From assembly GCA_017524185.1 (NCBI GenBank), contig JAFWUG010000117.1, forward strand, positions 1 through 47,688: 47,688 nucleotides of DNA, written 5' to 3'. Positions 1 through 8,583 of this stretch are shown one piece after another (position 1 is the first letter of the stretch; every line of letters starts with the position of its first letter). The DNA is from Bacteroidales bacterium. GTDB taxonomy: Bacteria; Bacteroidota; Bacteroidia; Bacteroidales; Tenuifilaceae. The translations under genes were made by a program, and so were the position numbers. The notes beneath the pieces are model-generated. The model was not told the origin of the DNA, ran no database searches, and was given only the letters and a program-made list of their open reading frames with translations.

Positions 1-2
1 CG

Positions 3-1532
3 CTGGCTGCAACGCTGCTTTTTGCGGCATGTAGCAACGAGGTGGAGCACTACAATGGTCCCATTGTCTACGACAATGTGATTGTAGACAACTACCCCAA
101 GCTGTGGAGCGTGCAGCACCGACCAGAGCGGGGCAACGGTGCGCCCATGCTCGACTTCACCACGCCCGAGCTGCCGCAGTTCAACAACGACCAATATTTG
201 CTTGTTGGCACCTACGGCGGCATTATGGCCATTGACATGGAAACGGGCCAAGAGCAGTGGTTCTACGCAATGGATGCCAGCATGGGCGGAGCCGTGGTGA
301 GCGACTATATACTATCCGAGAACAGCGAATTTATAATTCTGCGCTTCTCGGCCTTGGAATGGACCGAAAACCTATACATACGCCTCAACCTACGCGATGG
401 CAGCGAGCAATGGCGCAAAACATATAAAACACGAACCATAAACCTCAATGGCGATTGCGCCCGCGTGGGCGATAGCCACCTATACCTGAGCCTGTTGGTT
501 GACAACAACGACTACGCCGCCTATAGGCTCAACATGCAAACGGGCGACACCACCCGCCTGCTGCGCACCGCCCCCGAAGGCGACTACACCCACACGCAAT
601 GCTACATAAACAGCATAAACTACGACCAACAAGAGCATTGGATTGTAACCGAGGGGCTATACAATCCAACAACCCAAAAAGATATTTGGCGAATGCATAT
701 TCGCAACACCAGCACAGGCGATACATTGGGATACAGAATAAAAATAATGCCAACAGAACTACCTGACAATGTAGCACAAAAATACGCACCCGAAGGAATT
801 GCTCAAATTAACGATGAGCGCATCATAATTTACAACACAGTATGGATAAATGTCATTGATATTTATAATTTAAAAAATTCAAAAAAAAGGCAAACGTACC
901 GCGTATGCGATACAACATGGTTCGATAGTATCTACCACCAAGAAGGTTGTAAATATGTAACAACGTCCGAAGAGGATTACAATAAAGATTTAGAAAGAGG
1001 ATTTGATGGTATAACTTCAAAAAAATCTATACTTATAAACGCCACCGCACCTTCGAACATCGAAGCACCAACCACACATCAAATTCTTAGCAACAACGAT
1101 ATTATTCTACGAACGAACTACAAACGATGGATTATAAAAACTGATGGTAAAAACGGTGAATATACAACAGATATAACAATCCAAAACAAATACTTCCAAA
1201 CAGCGCACAAATCGCTGGGATATAGCAATAGAAACATCCCCACAACCAATCATAATATGATTGATGGCATTTTTTACGAGGCGGGCGGCAGCGGCTGCCT
1301 ACAGGCATTTGAGTTTGAGAGCAGCAGGCAGCTGATGAAAATTGTGCAAACAGGCTCAACCCCTGTGCACACAGGCACCATGGCCTACAAAAACAGCAAG
1401 GGCGAGGTGTTTGTGGTGTTCTGCGACCGCAACGAGGTTGTTTGCTTTCCAGGCCTCACCAGCAGCCACCACAAGGTGAATATGATAGATTTACTGAAAA
1501 ACACAAAAAATATTAGGTCGGATGGAATATAA
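3..1532 (+). CDS. PQQ-like beta-propeller lipoprotein, 5' end missing
   Basis: The reading frame is open from base 3 and begins inside a signal peptide: LAATLLFAAC followed by SNE is a lipobox with the lipidated Cys at bases 30-32. The true start therefore lies left of the window, and the GTG at 42 is not the start. The mature part has repeats of the form 'GTYGGIMAIDMETGQEQWF' and 'IRLNLRDGSEQWRKTY', typical of PQQ/WD-like propeller blades, so a surface or periplasmic binding role is likely; no catalytic motif is visible. Its last codons overlap the TonB receptor gene by 11 bases, which implies co-translation. Bases about 740-1250 are clearly more AT-rich (AAA, AAT, ATA codons) than the flanks. 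The ligand is unknown. Confidence 0.75.
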   Translation: MAATLLFAACSNEVEHYNGPIVYDNVIVDNYPKLWSVQHRPERGNGAPMLDFTTPELPQFNNDQYLLVGTYGGIMAIDMETGQEQWFYAMDASMGGAVVSDYILSENSEFIILRFSALEWTENLYIRLNLRDGSEQWRKTYKTRTINLNGDCARVGDSHLYLSLLVDNNDYAAYRLNMQTGDTTRLLRTAPEGDYTHTQCYINSINYDQQEHWIVTEGLYNPTTQKDIWRMHIRNTSTGDTLGYRIKIMPTELPDNVAQKYAPEGIAQINDERIIIYNTVWINVIDIYNLKNSKKRQTYRVCDTTWFDSIYHQEGCKYVTTSEEDYNKDLERGFDGITSKKSILINATAPSNIEAPTTHQILSNNDIILRTNYKRWIIKTDGKNGEYTTDITIQNKYFQTAHKSLGYSNRNIPTTNHNMIDGIFYEAGGSGCLQAFEFESSRQLMKIVQTGSTPVHTGTMAYKNSKGEVFVVFCDRNEVVCFPGLTSSHHKVNMIDLLKNTKNIRSDGI

Positions 1533-3927
1533 AAAATACATCGTTGCGCTTTTGCTTTTTGCACTTGCGCCCCTGTCGTTGTTGGCTCAGCGACACACAG
1601 TGAGCGGTACTGTTGTGGAGCGCGGTAGCCGCGAAACGCTCATCGGGGCAACAGTGTCGGTTGTGGGCAAATCTATGGGCGTGGCCACCAATGGCTACGG
1701 GTTCTACTCCATCACGCTGCCCGAGGCCGACACCGTGGTGCTGGAGTTCTCCTACGTGGGCTACACGCCGCAGCGCGTGGCCGTGAACCTGCGCCGCAAC
1801 CAAACGCTCAACATCGAACTAGAGCCCTCGCAACACAGCATTGAGGGCGTGGAGGTGCACGCCGAAAGCCGCACCAGCAGCCGCAGCGCGCAGATGAGCG
1901 TGGTGGAGCTGCCCATACGCCAGGCCAAGGCCATCCCCATGCTACTGGGCGAAAAGGACATGCTCAAAGCCCTGCAGCTGATGCCCGGTGTGCAGTCGGG
2001 CAACGATGGCAGCAGCAGCCTCTACGTGCGCGGCGGCGGCCCCGACCAAAACCTGGTGATACTCGACGATGCCACTGTTTACAACCTGTTCCACGTGTTC
2101 GGATTCGTATCGCTATTCAATGGCGATGCAATAAAGAACATAGAGCTGATAAAAGGCGGATTTCCAGCGCGTTACGGCGGCAGGCTATCGTCGGTTTTAG
2201 ACATTGCCATGCGCGATGGCCGCAAGGACTCCATAAGCGGCGAGGCGGGCATTGGTGTGCTTTCGTCGCGTATAATGCTCGAGGGACCAATTGTGAAGGA
2301 CAAGGCATCGTTCATTGTGTCGGCGCGGCGCTCGTGGATTGACCTCTACACCAGATTGGCGAGCAAAGTGTTGAGCGACATGAATTTCTACTACTACTTC
2401 TACGACCTCACGGCCAAGCTCAACTGGGAGGTGAACGCCCGCAACAAGCTCTACCTGAGCGGATATTTTGGGCGCGACAAGCTCGACATTGGCAATGGCT
2501 ACAAAACCGACACCACCAAGTACGAAAACAATCAGGGCGAGTTTTGGGGCAACGCCACCACCACCCTGCGCTGGAATCATATATTCAACGAGCAACTGTT
2601 CTCGAACCTCTCGGCCATTTTTAGCAACTACCGTTTCAACATCTACAATCAGAACGAATATACCTGGCGAAACAAGTTTACCGAGCAGGACACCACCCAA
2701 TCGGTCGACCGCCGCTACCAATCGGGCATACGCGACTATGGGCTGAAATACGACCTCACATGGTATCCAACGCCAAACCACACCATACGCGCTGGGGCTT
2801 TGGCCACGCTGCACACCTTTAGGCCCGAGGTGAAAATTCTGCGCGACGAGCGCGTCAGCATCGACACCCACAACGAGATGCTTTACCGACAGTTTGAACT
2901 GGCGTTCTACGTAGAGGACGAGATGCGCCTGGGCTCGTTTGGCGTGGCCAACGTGGGCGCACGGCTCTCGTCGTACACGCTTGGCGTAACTAAGGTTAGG
3001 CATCACATCGACCCGCACGTACACATTGAGCCCCGCGCCTCGCTCACAGTGTTTTTGGGCGAACGCACGTCGGCGAAAGCATCATACACCATGATGAACC
3101 AGTACATCCACCTGCTGTCGAACACAGGCACAGGCATGCCCACCGACCTGTGGGTGCCAGCCACCGAGAACGTTCCCGCCCAGCGCAGCTGGCAGATGGC
3201 ATTGGGCCTAACCCACGACATAAAACCCACCAACACCACCATATCGGTGGAGGGCTACTACAAGCGAATGAACAACGTGATTGAGTACCTGCCCGGGGCC
3301 ACCCATCTGTCGCTCAAGTCGGAAAACACAATGAGCGGCGGCTTGGTGTGGGAGAACAACGTAACCAGCGGCACCGGACGCGCCTACGGCGTTGAGTTCT
3401 TGGCGCACCGCAAAAACGGACGGCTACAGGGCTGGGTGGGCTACACGCTCTCATGGATTAAGCATCGTTTCGACCAAATAAACAAAGGCCGCGAATACTA
3501 CCCCCGCCACGACCGCCGCCACGACATAGCCCTGGTGGCCATGTACGATGTGAACGAAAAGATAAAGCTGTCGGCCACATGGGTGTATGGCACTGGCAAC
3601 TACATCGATGTACCGCTAACCCAATACCAGGCCAAAGCCCTGGGCGATGAGCAATACAATACCTATCGCGACCAAACGGTATATAGCTACACCGAGAAAA
3701 ACACCTTCCAGATGTCGGCCTACCATAGGCTCGACCTTGCGGCGCAATTTTATAGATTCAAAACCCGCACCACACGCATTTGGGAAATTGGCGTTTACAA
3801 CGCCTACAACCGCCTAAATCCGTACTACTACGACATGGCAACCGACCCCAATACGGGCAAAACAACCCTAATTAAACAGGGCCTATTCCCCATTCTGCCC
3901 TCACTCTCGTGGACAATTAAATTCTAA
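1522..3927 (+). CDS. TonB-dependent outer-membrane receptor with carboxypeptidase-D-like N-terminal domain
   Basis: This 801-residue protein has a signal peptide (residues 1-22, ending LSLLAQ). A carboxypeptidase regulatory-like beta-sandwich follows at about 24-110 (SGTVVERGSRETLIGATV ... FSYVGYTPQRV). The plug domain lies at about 120-235, with 'LYVRGGGPDQNLVILDD' and 'ELIKGGFPARYGGRLSSVLD'. The rest is a 22-strand-type barrel ending in the aromatic residue of LSWTIKF. Family knowledge: such receptors import large substrates across the outer membrane using TonB energy. It overlaps the upstream lipoprotein gene by 11 bases and is followed 11 bases later by a DUF4249 lipoprotein, a frequent Bacteroidota partnership analogous to SusC/SusD. 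The substrate cannot be read from the sequence. Confidence 0.93.
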   Translation: MEYKKYIVALLLFALAPLSLLAQRHTVSGTVVERGSRETLIGATVSVVGKSMGVATNGYGFYSITLPEADTVVLEFSYVGYTPQRVAVNLRRNQTLNIELEPSQHSIEGVEVHAESRTSSRSAQMSVVELPIRQAKAIPMLLGEKDMLKALQLMPGVQSGNDGSSSLYVRGGGPDQNLVILDDATVYNLFHVFGFVSLFNGDAIKNIELIKGGFPARYGGRLSSVLDIAMRDGRKDSISGEAGIGVLSSRIMLEGPIVKDKASFIVSARRSWIDLYTRLASKVLSDMNFYYYFYDLTAKLNWEVNARNKLYLSGYFGRDKLDIGNGYKTDTTKYENNQGEFWGNATTTLRWNHIFNEQLFSNLSAIFSNYRFNIYNQNEYTWRNKFTEQDTTQSVDRRYQSGIRDYGLKYDLTWYPTPNHTIRAGALATLHTFRPEVKILRDERVSIDTHNEMLYRQFELAFYVEDEMRLGSFGVANVGARLSSYTLGVTKVRHHIDPHVHIEPRASLTVFLGERTSAKASYTMMNQYIHLLSNTGTGMPTDLWVPATENVPAQRSWQMALGLTHDIKPTNTTISVEGYYKRMNNVIEYLPGATHLSLKSENTMSGGLVWENNVTSGTGRAYGVEFLAHRKNGRLQGWVGYTLSWIKHRFDQINKGREYYPRHDRRHDIALVAMYDVNEKIKLSATWVYGTGNYIDVPLTQYQAKALGDEQYNTYRDQTVYSYTEKNTFQMSAYHRLDLAAQFYRFKTRTTRIWEIGVYNAYNRLNPYYYDMATDPNTGKTTLIKQGLFPILPSLSWTIKF

Positions 3928-3938
3928 AACGCAGAACA

Positions 3939-5081
3939 ATGATTAAGTTTAAAAATATAGCCCCAATAGCCCTTGTAGCCATACTATTATGCGGCTGCAA
4001 AGAAGCTCTGAACGAAAGCGAACTGCCCAAAACCACCGACAAACTGATTGTTCTGTGCGGAATAGCCCCGGGCGAACCCATTGAGGTGATTTTGGATGTG
4101 GCCAAACCAATACTCGGCAAATACGACCCTGGCAATGGCTACGACTACTCCAACTCCGACACCACGCGCTACTTGCGCAGCGCACAGGTGATGCTAACCG
4201 ACCTGCAAACAGGCCAGCAGGTGCAGCTCGTGTTCGACACCGCCTGCCATGCCAACAGGCAGACATTCATTGTGCCCGTAGGCGAACAGTTCGACATTGT
4301 GCCAGGCCACGAGTATCGCCTGAATGCCGAATACAGAGGCTGTCCGCCCGTATCGGCCACCACAATGGTGCCCGCTGGCGATTTTAGCATAGCGAACGTA
4401 ATTCTAACCCCACAAGATGAAGATTTTCAAAATCCAAAGGCATACGCCTTCATCGAAGTGCTGAACAACACCAACGAGCCTGCTTCTTACTCAATTATAA
4501 GCACAAGTAGCCATGAGGATATACATTATGGAATAAGTAATTGGTTAAAAGATAGTTTGGGTAATTTTATAACATACTTAGACACCATTATTATCGAAGC
4601 CGACACAAATATTATCGTACAAAATATAATCGACTATTATACTGGTATTGCAAAACAAGACACAATCATACAAATTATTGAAGCCGACACTATTATCAAT
4701 GTAAAACACAAAACACGTGATTCTTACTGGTATGTAACAAATACAAAATCTAAATATGAATATCCAATTCATGTCAAAAAACTAAACATACAAGCAGAAG
4801 CAGGCGGATACGCATCAGGCACAATGGAAATAAGAATACCAAGTTCAGGAGGTTCGACAAATTTTGAAAATACTAATTACAGAATAATCAATGCAATAAT
4901 TATTCAGGTTAAGCATCTTAACAACGACTACGTGCGCTACCACAGCGCTTGGAACAGCGATGATATATTTATGCTATTCAGCAAGCCGCCAGCCGGCTAC
5001 AGCAATATAGATGGCGGATTGGGCATATTCTGCGCTTGGATGACCAAAACATTCGAAATTACCGATTTTCAGATATTCTAA
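3939..5081 (+). CDS. DUF4249-family lipoprotein, receptor partner
   Basis: This 380-residue protein has a lipoprotein signal ending LLCGC (Cys20), so it is probably anchored in the outer membrane. The start of the mature protein (ETDKLIVLCGIAPGEPIEV-like, followed by 'SAQVMLTDLQTGQQVQL' and 'GHEYRLNAEYRG') matches the immunoglobulin-like layout of DUF4249. These proteins are coded next to TonB-dependent receptors. It lies 11 bases after the receptor gene and 12 before the next, so one operon is likely. Bases about 4440-4910 are strikingly AT-rich and code a variable stretch rich in N, I, T and K that includes two similar 'IIEADTII' segments, whereas both ends have the normal composition. The family call is from memory of the pattern, not a search. 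Confidence 0.8.
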   Translation: MIKFKNIAPIALVAILLCGCKEALNESELPKTTDKLIVLCGIAPGEPIEVILDVAKPILGKYDPGNGYDYSNSDTTRYLRSAQVMLTDLQTGQQVQLVFDTACHANRQTFIVPVGEQFDIVPGHEYRLNAEYRGCPPVSATTMVPAGDFSIANVILTPQDEDFQNPKAYAFIEVLNNTNEPASYSIISTSSHEDIHYGISNWLKDSLGNFITYLDTIIIEADTNIIVQNIIDYYTGIAKQDTIIQIIEADTIINVKHKTRDSYWYVTNTKSKYEYPIHVKKLNIQAEAGGYASGTMEIRIPSSGGSTNFENTNYRIINAIIIQVKHLNNDYVRYHSAWNSDDIFMLFSKPPAGYSNIDGGLGIFCAWMTKTFEITDFQIF

Positions 5082-5093
5082 AACATCGTAAAC

Positions 5094-6053
5094 ATGAAAA
5101 ACATAATAGCCACCACCACCACAGCGGCCCTGCTAATGGCACTGGGCTTTGCAGCCCATGCGCAAGACAACATCCACCATAAGCAGCAATACACCTTCAG
5201 GCCATCGCTACCGCCCATCACGCATACGCTTGCGCTCAAAAAGCAGCTTAGCATCGATTTTAGTCGGCAGCTGTATTGGGGCACAGCGCACAGCGCCGAC
5301 CAGGGCGTGTTTGCCGATTTTGGCGGGTGCATATTCCGCAACTTTAAGCACGTGAGCGACAGCCGCATAGGCATAAGCTATACCCCGTGGGAGCATATCA
5401 CCATAGGGGCGGCCTACATCGGCACCCGCCGCTACGATTTGAAGCACCTTGAGCCATCGCCCACCACAATCACGTCGCACGACATCGACAACATAGCCTT
5501 CAGCAACAGCATGGACATGCTGGGCCTCTCGGCCACCTACCACCGCCAGGCGGGCGAATGGTGGGCTTGGGAGGCTCGCACATCGCTAAGCCTTGGCCGT
5601 GGCCGCCACACCTACTTCGACAGCTTTGTGTATCCGGCCAAGGGCTACAACCCGCGCCTGATGAACGACCCACGCGCAACAGCCCTCCACAACGACGCGC
5701 TACGCTACAACCTGTTCAACCACAGCCTGGAGGGCGCGGTGTCGGTGTTCGGCCCGCGCAAGATTGTGCAGCTCACGCTGCTGCTGAATGCGGGCTACAC
5801 GCTCTACTTCAATGCCCATGGCACCATCATTCAGGCTCAAGTGTACGAGCAGCTGGCCTCGGTGCTCAACCACCGCCGTGCCACGCTCTACATGGACCCC
5901 GCGCTGGTGCTGAACATCAACTGCCACCGCATGTTCAGCCTCCAAACGCACGTGGGCTTCCCCATGGGACTGGGCGAGAGCGAGCTGCGCACATTTGTGC
6001 CCACAATCGGCCTAGGCATGTCGTTCCGCATACTGGGGCAAAGGGAACTTTGA
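5094..6053 (+). CDS. Exported protein, probably a small outer-membrane barrel, function unknown
   Basis: This 319-residue protein has a clear signal peptide (residues 1-24, MKNIIATTTTAALLMALGF then AAHAQ). I do not recognise the family. The mature part alternates polar and hydrophobic residues in beta-strand fashion, as in 'ITIGAAYIGTRRYDL', 'VQLTLLLNAGYTLYF' and 'FPMGLGESELRTF', and ends 'GLGMSFRILGQREL'. This would suit an outer-membrane barrel or a periplasmic beta-rich protein. It begins 12 bases after the DUF4249 gene and is the last gene of the surface operon, followed by a hairpin at 6105-6140, so it probably assists the receptor. No catalytic residues are apparent. Confidence 0.7.
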   Translation: MKNIIATTTTAALLMALGFAAHAQDNIHHKQQYTFRPSLPPITHTLALKKQLSIDFSRQLYWGTAHSADQGVFADFGGCIFRNFKHVSDSRIGISYTPWEHITIGAAYIGTRRYDLKHLEPSPTTITSHDIDNIAFSNSMDMLGLSATYHRQAGEWWAWEARTSLSLGRGRHTYFDSFVYPAKGYNPRLMNDPRATALHNDALRYNLFNHSLEGAVSVFGPRKIVQLTLLLNAGYTLYFNAHGTIIQAQVYEQLASVLNHRRATLYMDPALVLNINCHRMFSLQTHVGFPMGLGESELRTFVPTIGLGMSFRILGQREL

Positions 6054-6104
6054 GCGAAAAAAATCAACAATAACAGCTACGTGTAATTTACAGATCTATA
6101 CATC

Positions 6105-6140
6105 TAAATCTCCCATTGCGACATGCTAATGGGGGATTTA
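6105..6140. terminator. Hairpin between convergent genes
   Basis: A 13-base-pair stem (6105-6117 with 6128-6140, one T-G wobble) encloses a 10-base loop. It sits between the surface operon and the convergent methyltransferase gene. The following sequence is T-rich on the plus strand (ATTTATTTAC) but is not a perfect U-tract. Confidence 0.55.
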
Positions 6141-6197
6141 GACATTTATTTACTCAAAACAAAGCTTAATATATAAAAGCACGACAAAATATGTGCT

Positions 6198-6989
6198 CTA
6201 TTTGGGCAAAGATAATTTATACCAAACTGCAGTTGTATAATAGTTTCTAAAGTAAGGAATAACAGTAAACGGCCATACGCAACGCATTGGACGTAAGTTA
6301 AATTTTTGTTTGTAATGTGGATTAATTAACCACATCTTACGCTCCTTAACGCAAAAAATACACTTAATTAATTTTTCAAAACTTTCAATAGTTACCTTAG
6401 AACGCTTAATGCTAAGCAATCCCTGTATTGTTGCTGCTTGCTCTCCTGCTTTAGCCAATAGCCATGCATAAAACTTTTCTGGCAAGATGTGAATAAAAGG
6501 CATTTTTGCTAAACGATGCGTACATATTTGTTGATGTCCACCGTAAGGCATCTGCCAACCTGGAAATGCTATAAACACGATGCCTTCATCCCGCACAAAC
6601 AACTTCAAATGGTCTATAAATTGCATCTTAAAAGGCTGTTCTATATGCTCAAACACATCGTGCGCAATAACCACATCATACTTTGCTTGCTCATTCAAAG
6701 GCTGTTCTTGTTGTAAAAAATCTGTTGTAATAAAATTACCTGTCAAACTATTCTCATCAAAAAACTTTTTAGCATTTTTTATTTTTCCATCACTAATATC
6801 AATTCCCGTAACCCGACAGCCTATTTCGGCAAAGGGAGCCAAAAATCCACCCTCGCCACATCCTATTTCCAAAACTTTAGTTTCGGGCGTAAGTCGAATT
6901 GTTTTGCTAACAAAAGTAACAATAAACTCCCTTGACGTAGTTGCTTGCTCACTGAAATACTTCCGTCGATTAATATAACGTTCTTGCAT
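6198..6989 (-). CDS. Class I SAM-dependent methyltransferase
   Basis: This 263-residue protein has the SAM-binding motif I VLEIGCGEGG at residues 39-48, the acidic 'GIDIS' end of strand 2 shortly after, and 'YDVVIAHDVFEHIEQPF', the usual motif-II region of small-molecule methyltransferases (UbiE/UbiG-like Methyltransf_11/25). The C-terminal 80 residues are basic and aromatic and probably bind substrate; they do not identify it. The gene is more AT-rich than its neighbours, which may indicate acquisition. It starts 30 bases after a 59-residue ORF with a strong promoter and may be the second gene of that unit. The substrate is unknown. Confidence 0.85.
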   Translation of the reverse strand: MQERYINRRKYFSEQATTSREFIVTFVSKTIRLTPETKVLEIGCGEGGFLAPFAEIGCRVTGIDISDGKIKNAKKFFDENSLTGNFITTDFLQQEQPLNEQAKYDVVIAHDVFEHIEQPFKMQFIDHLKLFVRDEGIVFIAFPGWQMPYGGHQQICTHRLAKMPFIHILPEKFYAWLLAKAGEQAATIQGLLSIKRSKVTIESFEKLIKCIFCVKERKMWLINPHYKQKFNLRPMRCVWPFTVIPYFRNYYTTAVWYKLSLPK

Positions 6990-7019
6990 CTTTTATCCTA
7001 TCCAAATCAAATTAAAACA

Positions 7020-7199
7020 TTAAAGCGATGCGCCGCTACAACCAAGCGCAAACACCAACACTTCAAACGGGCTATGCATCGGTGCGTAAGATTGTAAAAA
7101 ATAATTCAACCCCTTTTTACAATGATAGGGAATAAACTCTACACCTGTCCTAAAAAAGGACACTGCTACAAATTCTTTATCAACATAGTTCTTATTCAT
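7020..7199 (-). CDS. Small ORF of 59 residues, function unknown
   Basis: An ATG at 7199-7197 opens a 59-codon frame ending in TAA at 7022-7020. The product begins MNKNYVDKEFVAVSFFRTG and ends VLVFALGCSGASL. I recognise no domain. The case for a real gene is its position: a near-perfect Bacteroidota promoter ends 18 bases upstream, there is no other reading frame of interest, and the methyltransferase starts 30 bases downstream. It could also be a translated leader, or a remnant of a longer gene. There is no evident ribosome-binding site, which is common in this phylum. Confidence 0.4.
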   Translation of the reverse strand: MNKNYVDKEFVAVSFFRTGVEFIPYHCKKGLNYFLQSYAPMHSPFEVLVFALGCSGASL

Positions 7200-7217
7200 G
7201 GTCAGAATTTACCCGTG

Positions 7218-7247
7218 CAAAGGTAGGAGTTATTTGGTAAACGGCAA
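7218..7247 (-). promoter_or_regulatory. Promoter for the 59-residue ORF and methyltransferase
   Basis: On the minus strand, TTG (7247-7245), a 19-base spacer and TACCTTTG (7225-7218) match the Bacteroidota sigma-70 consensus. Transcription would start near 7211, about 12 bases before the ATG at 7199. Confidence 0.7.
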
Positions 7248-7316
7248 GGTTCATTGCAAATATTTTCTCCTCGCTATGTTCAAGGCGAACTCTGCCCACA
7301 TCTCATCAGAATAGTT

Positions 7317-8456
7317 CTACTCCCTAAGCCCAAACAGGAAACGAACGGCGCGGTCGAACTCCTCGCCGTAGTACCATTCGGCATCCTGACCATAGGGACA
7401 GATATTCAACCCAACATCGACAAAACCGGCTGCCTGCATCTGAGCATACAGCCCCTCAACCACATTGCGCTGCGGCTGCTCCTCCCCTATCGATAAATAA
7501 AAACGCTGCGAACGCTTATTAGGCTTGAGCTTGGCTCTGAAATCGATTGCCTTGGGGCAAGGCTCAATCAGCGGACCAATGGCGGCTGCCATCCCAAACA
7601 CCTCGGGCGATTGCTGCGCAATGTAGAAAGCCGATAGCCCAGCCAGCTCAGCCCCAATAATAGCCGTGCGCTCGCGACGCGGATCGGAGCGATAGTGTCC
7701 GTCAATAAAGGGCTTTAGCGTTTTCACAACAAACTTTGCAAAAGCATCGCCACGCCCCGCAATGGACAGCGAGTCGTTGTCCCATGGCGTAAGTTCTTGG
7801 CTGCGTTCATGCGGCCTGGTTGCCGCATTAAGCCCCACCACAATGGCAGCAAAACCTCTACTATAGTAGAGTTCATCCATAATCTCATCCACACGCCACT
7901 CGCTTCGGGTTGTGGATGTGGCATTATCGAACAAATTCTGCGCATCATACATATATATCACCGGAAAGGCCTTGCCGTTGAAATAGTTGGGCGGAAAATA
8001 CACTCGAACCGAGCGATGCTTACCCAGCTGGGGCATGTCGAGTTGCTGAGGTGCGAAACGCACATTTTTGCCCGCTGTGGTTGCCAACTGCTTGACAGGC
8101 ACGGCGTCGCGCCAGGCATCCACGCTAATATGCGTTGTGTCGCCGCCGATAGCAATATGCATGGGCGAATCCATGCCGTTGGGCAGACACTCAACCGCCC
8201 GCCAACTACCCCTGCACACCCTAAACCGAACGGTATCGGGCGCATCAGACAGCACCAGCACCAAACGTCCATCGCTCCCAATCACGAACCGATGGGCGGC
8301 ACAGCACGGATTCCATCGATTGATGGCAGCGGCCAGATAAACCGAATCGGCAGACATACCCGCAGGCAGCCCATCGATTACAACAACAGCCTGCTGCTGA
8401 GCTCTCAGGCCCATTCCCACGGCAAGCAGAAAGATGGTGAAAAATAGTCGGCACAT
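7317..8456 (-). CDS. Exported esterase-D-like alpha/beta-hydrolase without the catalytic Ser and His
   Basis: A signal peptide (MCRLFFTIFLLAVGMGLRAQ) begins at the ATG at 8456. A promoter at 8484-8513 lies inside the longer open frame from 8555, so 8456 is preferred, giving 379 residues. Residues about 20-125 resemble a starch-binding-like beta-sandwich ('YLAAAINRWNP', 'VRFRVCRGSWRAVE'). Residues about 130-379 resemble the esterase D/enterobactin-esterase family ('RSVRVYFPPNYFNG', 'FPVIYMYDAQNLFD'). The nucleophile elbow, normally GxSxGG, reads GAELAGL at 268-274, so Glu replaces Ser. The usual C-terminal His region reads QDAEW at 357-361 with no His. This is probably a non-catalytic binding protein. 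Confidence 0.75.
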   Translation of the reverse strand: MCRLFFTIFLLAVGMGLRAQQQAVVVIDGLPAGMSADSVYLAAAINRWNPCCAAHRFVIGSDGRLVLVLSDAPDTVRFRVCRGSWRAVECLPNGMDSPMHIAIGGDTTHISVDAWRDAVPVKQLATTAGKNVRFAPQQLDMPQLGKHRSVRVYFPPNYFNGKAFPVIYMYDAQNLFDNATSTTRSEWRVDEIMDELYYSRGFAAIVVGLNAATRPHERSQELTPWDNDSLSIAGRGDAFAKFVVKTLKPFIDGHYRSDPRRERTAIIGAELAGLSAFYIAQQSPEVFGMAAAIGPLIEPCPKAIDFRAKLKPNKRSQRFYLSIGEEQPQRNVVEGLYAQMQAAGFVDVGLNICPYGQDAEWYYGEEFDRAVRFLFGLRE

Positions 8457-8483
8457 ATCGAAAATGTTATTGCGTATGTCCAT

Positions 8484-8513
8484 CAAAAATAGCGCAAAAT
8501 CCTTTAGCCACAA
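8484..8513 (-). promoter_or_regulatory. Promoter for the esterase-like gene
   Basis: On the minus strand, TTG (8513-8511), a 19-base spacer and TATTTTTG (8491-8484). Transcription from near 8477 leaves a leader of about 20 bases to the ATG at 8456 and excludes the upstream in-frame starts. Confidence 0.65.
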
Positions 8514-8542
8514 CAAAAAAACGCTCCAACCTTGCATTTTTT

Positions 8543-8573
8543 TTGGATACACCAATAATATACCCTATATTTG
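8543..8573 (+). promoter_or_regulatory. Promoter for tRNA-Arg
   Basis: TTG (8543-8545), a 20-base spacer and TATATTTG (8566-8573) end 10 bases before the mature tRNA. This is the divergent partner of the esterase-like gene's promoter. Confidence 0.75.
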
Positions 8574-8583
8574 CGCCACTTTT

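Noticed and set aside
42..1532. GTG at 42 as the start of the beta-propeller gene
   Set aside because: The frame continues upstream to base 3 as a lipoprotein signal with a lipobox Cys, so the true start is outside the window.
2197..3024. 275-residue ORF antisense to the TonB receptor
   Set aside because: Shadow frame of a clearly coding gene; no start signal, promoter or domain.
5558..6073. 171-residue ORF in a second frame of the last surface-operon gene
   Set aside because: It is composed mainly of Pro, His, Arg and Gln, as expected from a shifted frame, and lies inside a gene with a signal peptide in the main frame.
8457..8555. Longer N-terminus of the esterase-like protein
   Set aside because: It contains the gene's own promoter (8484-8513), and a normal signal peptide begins at 8456.
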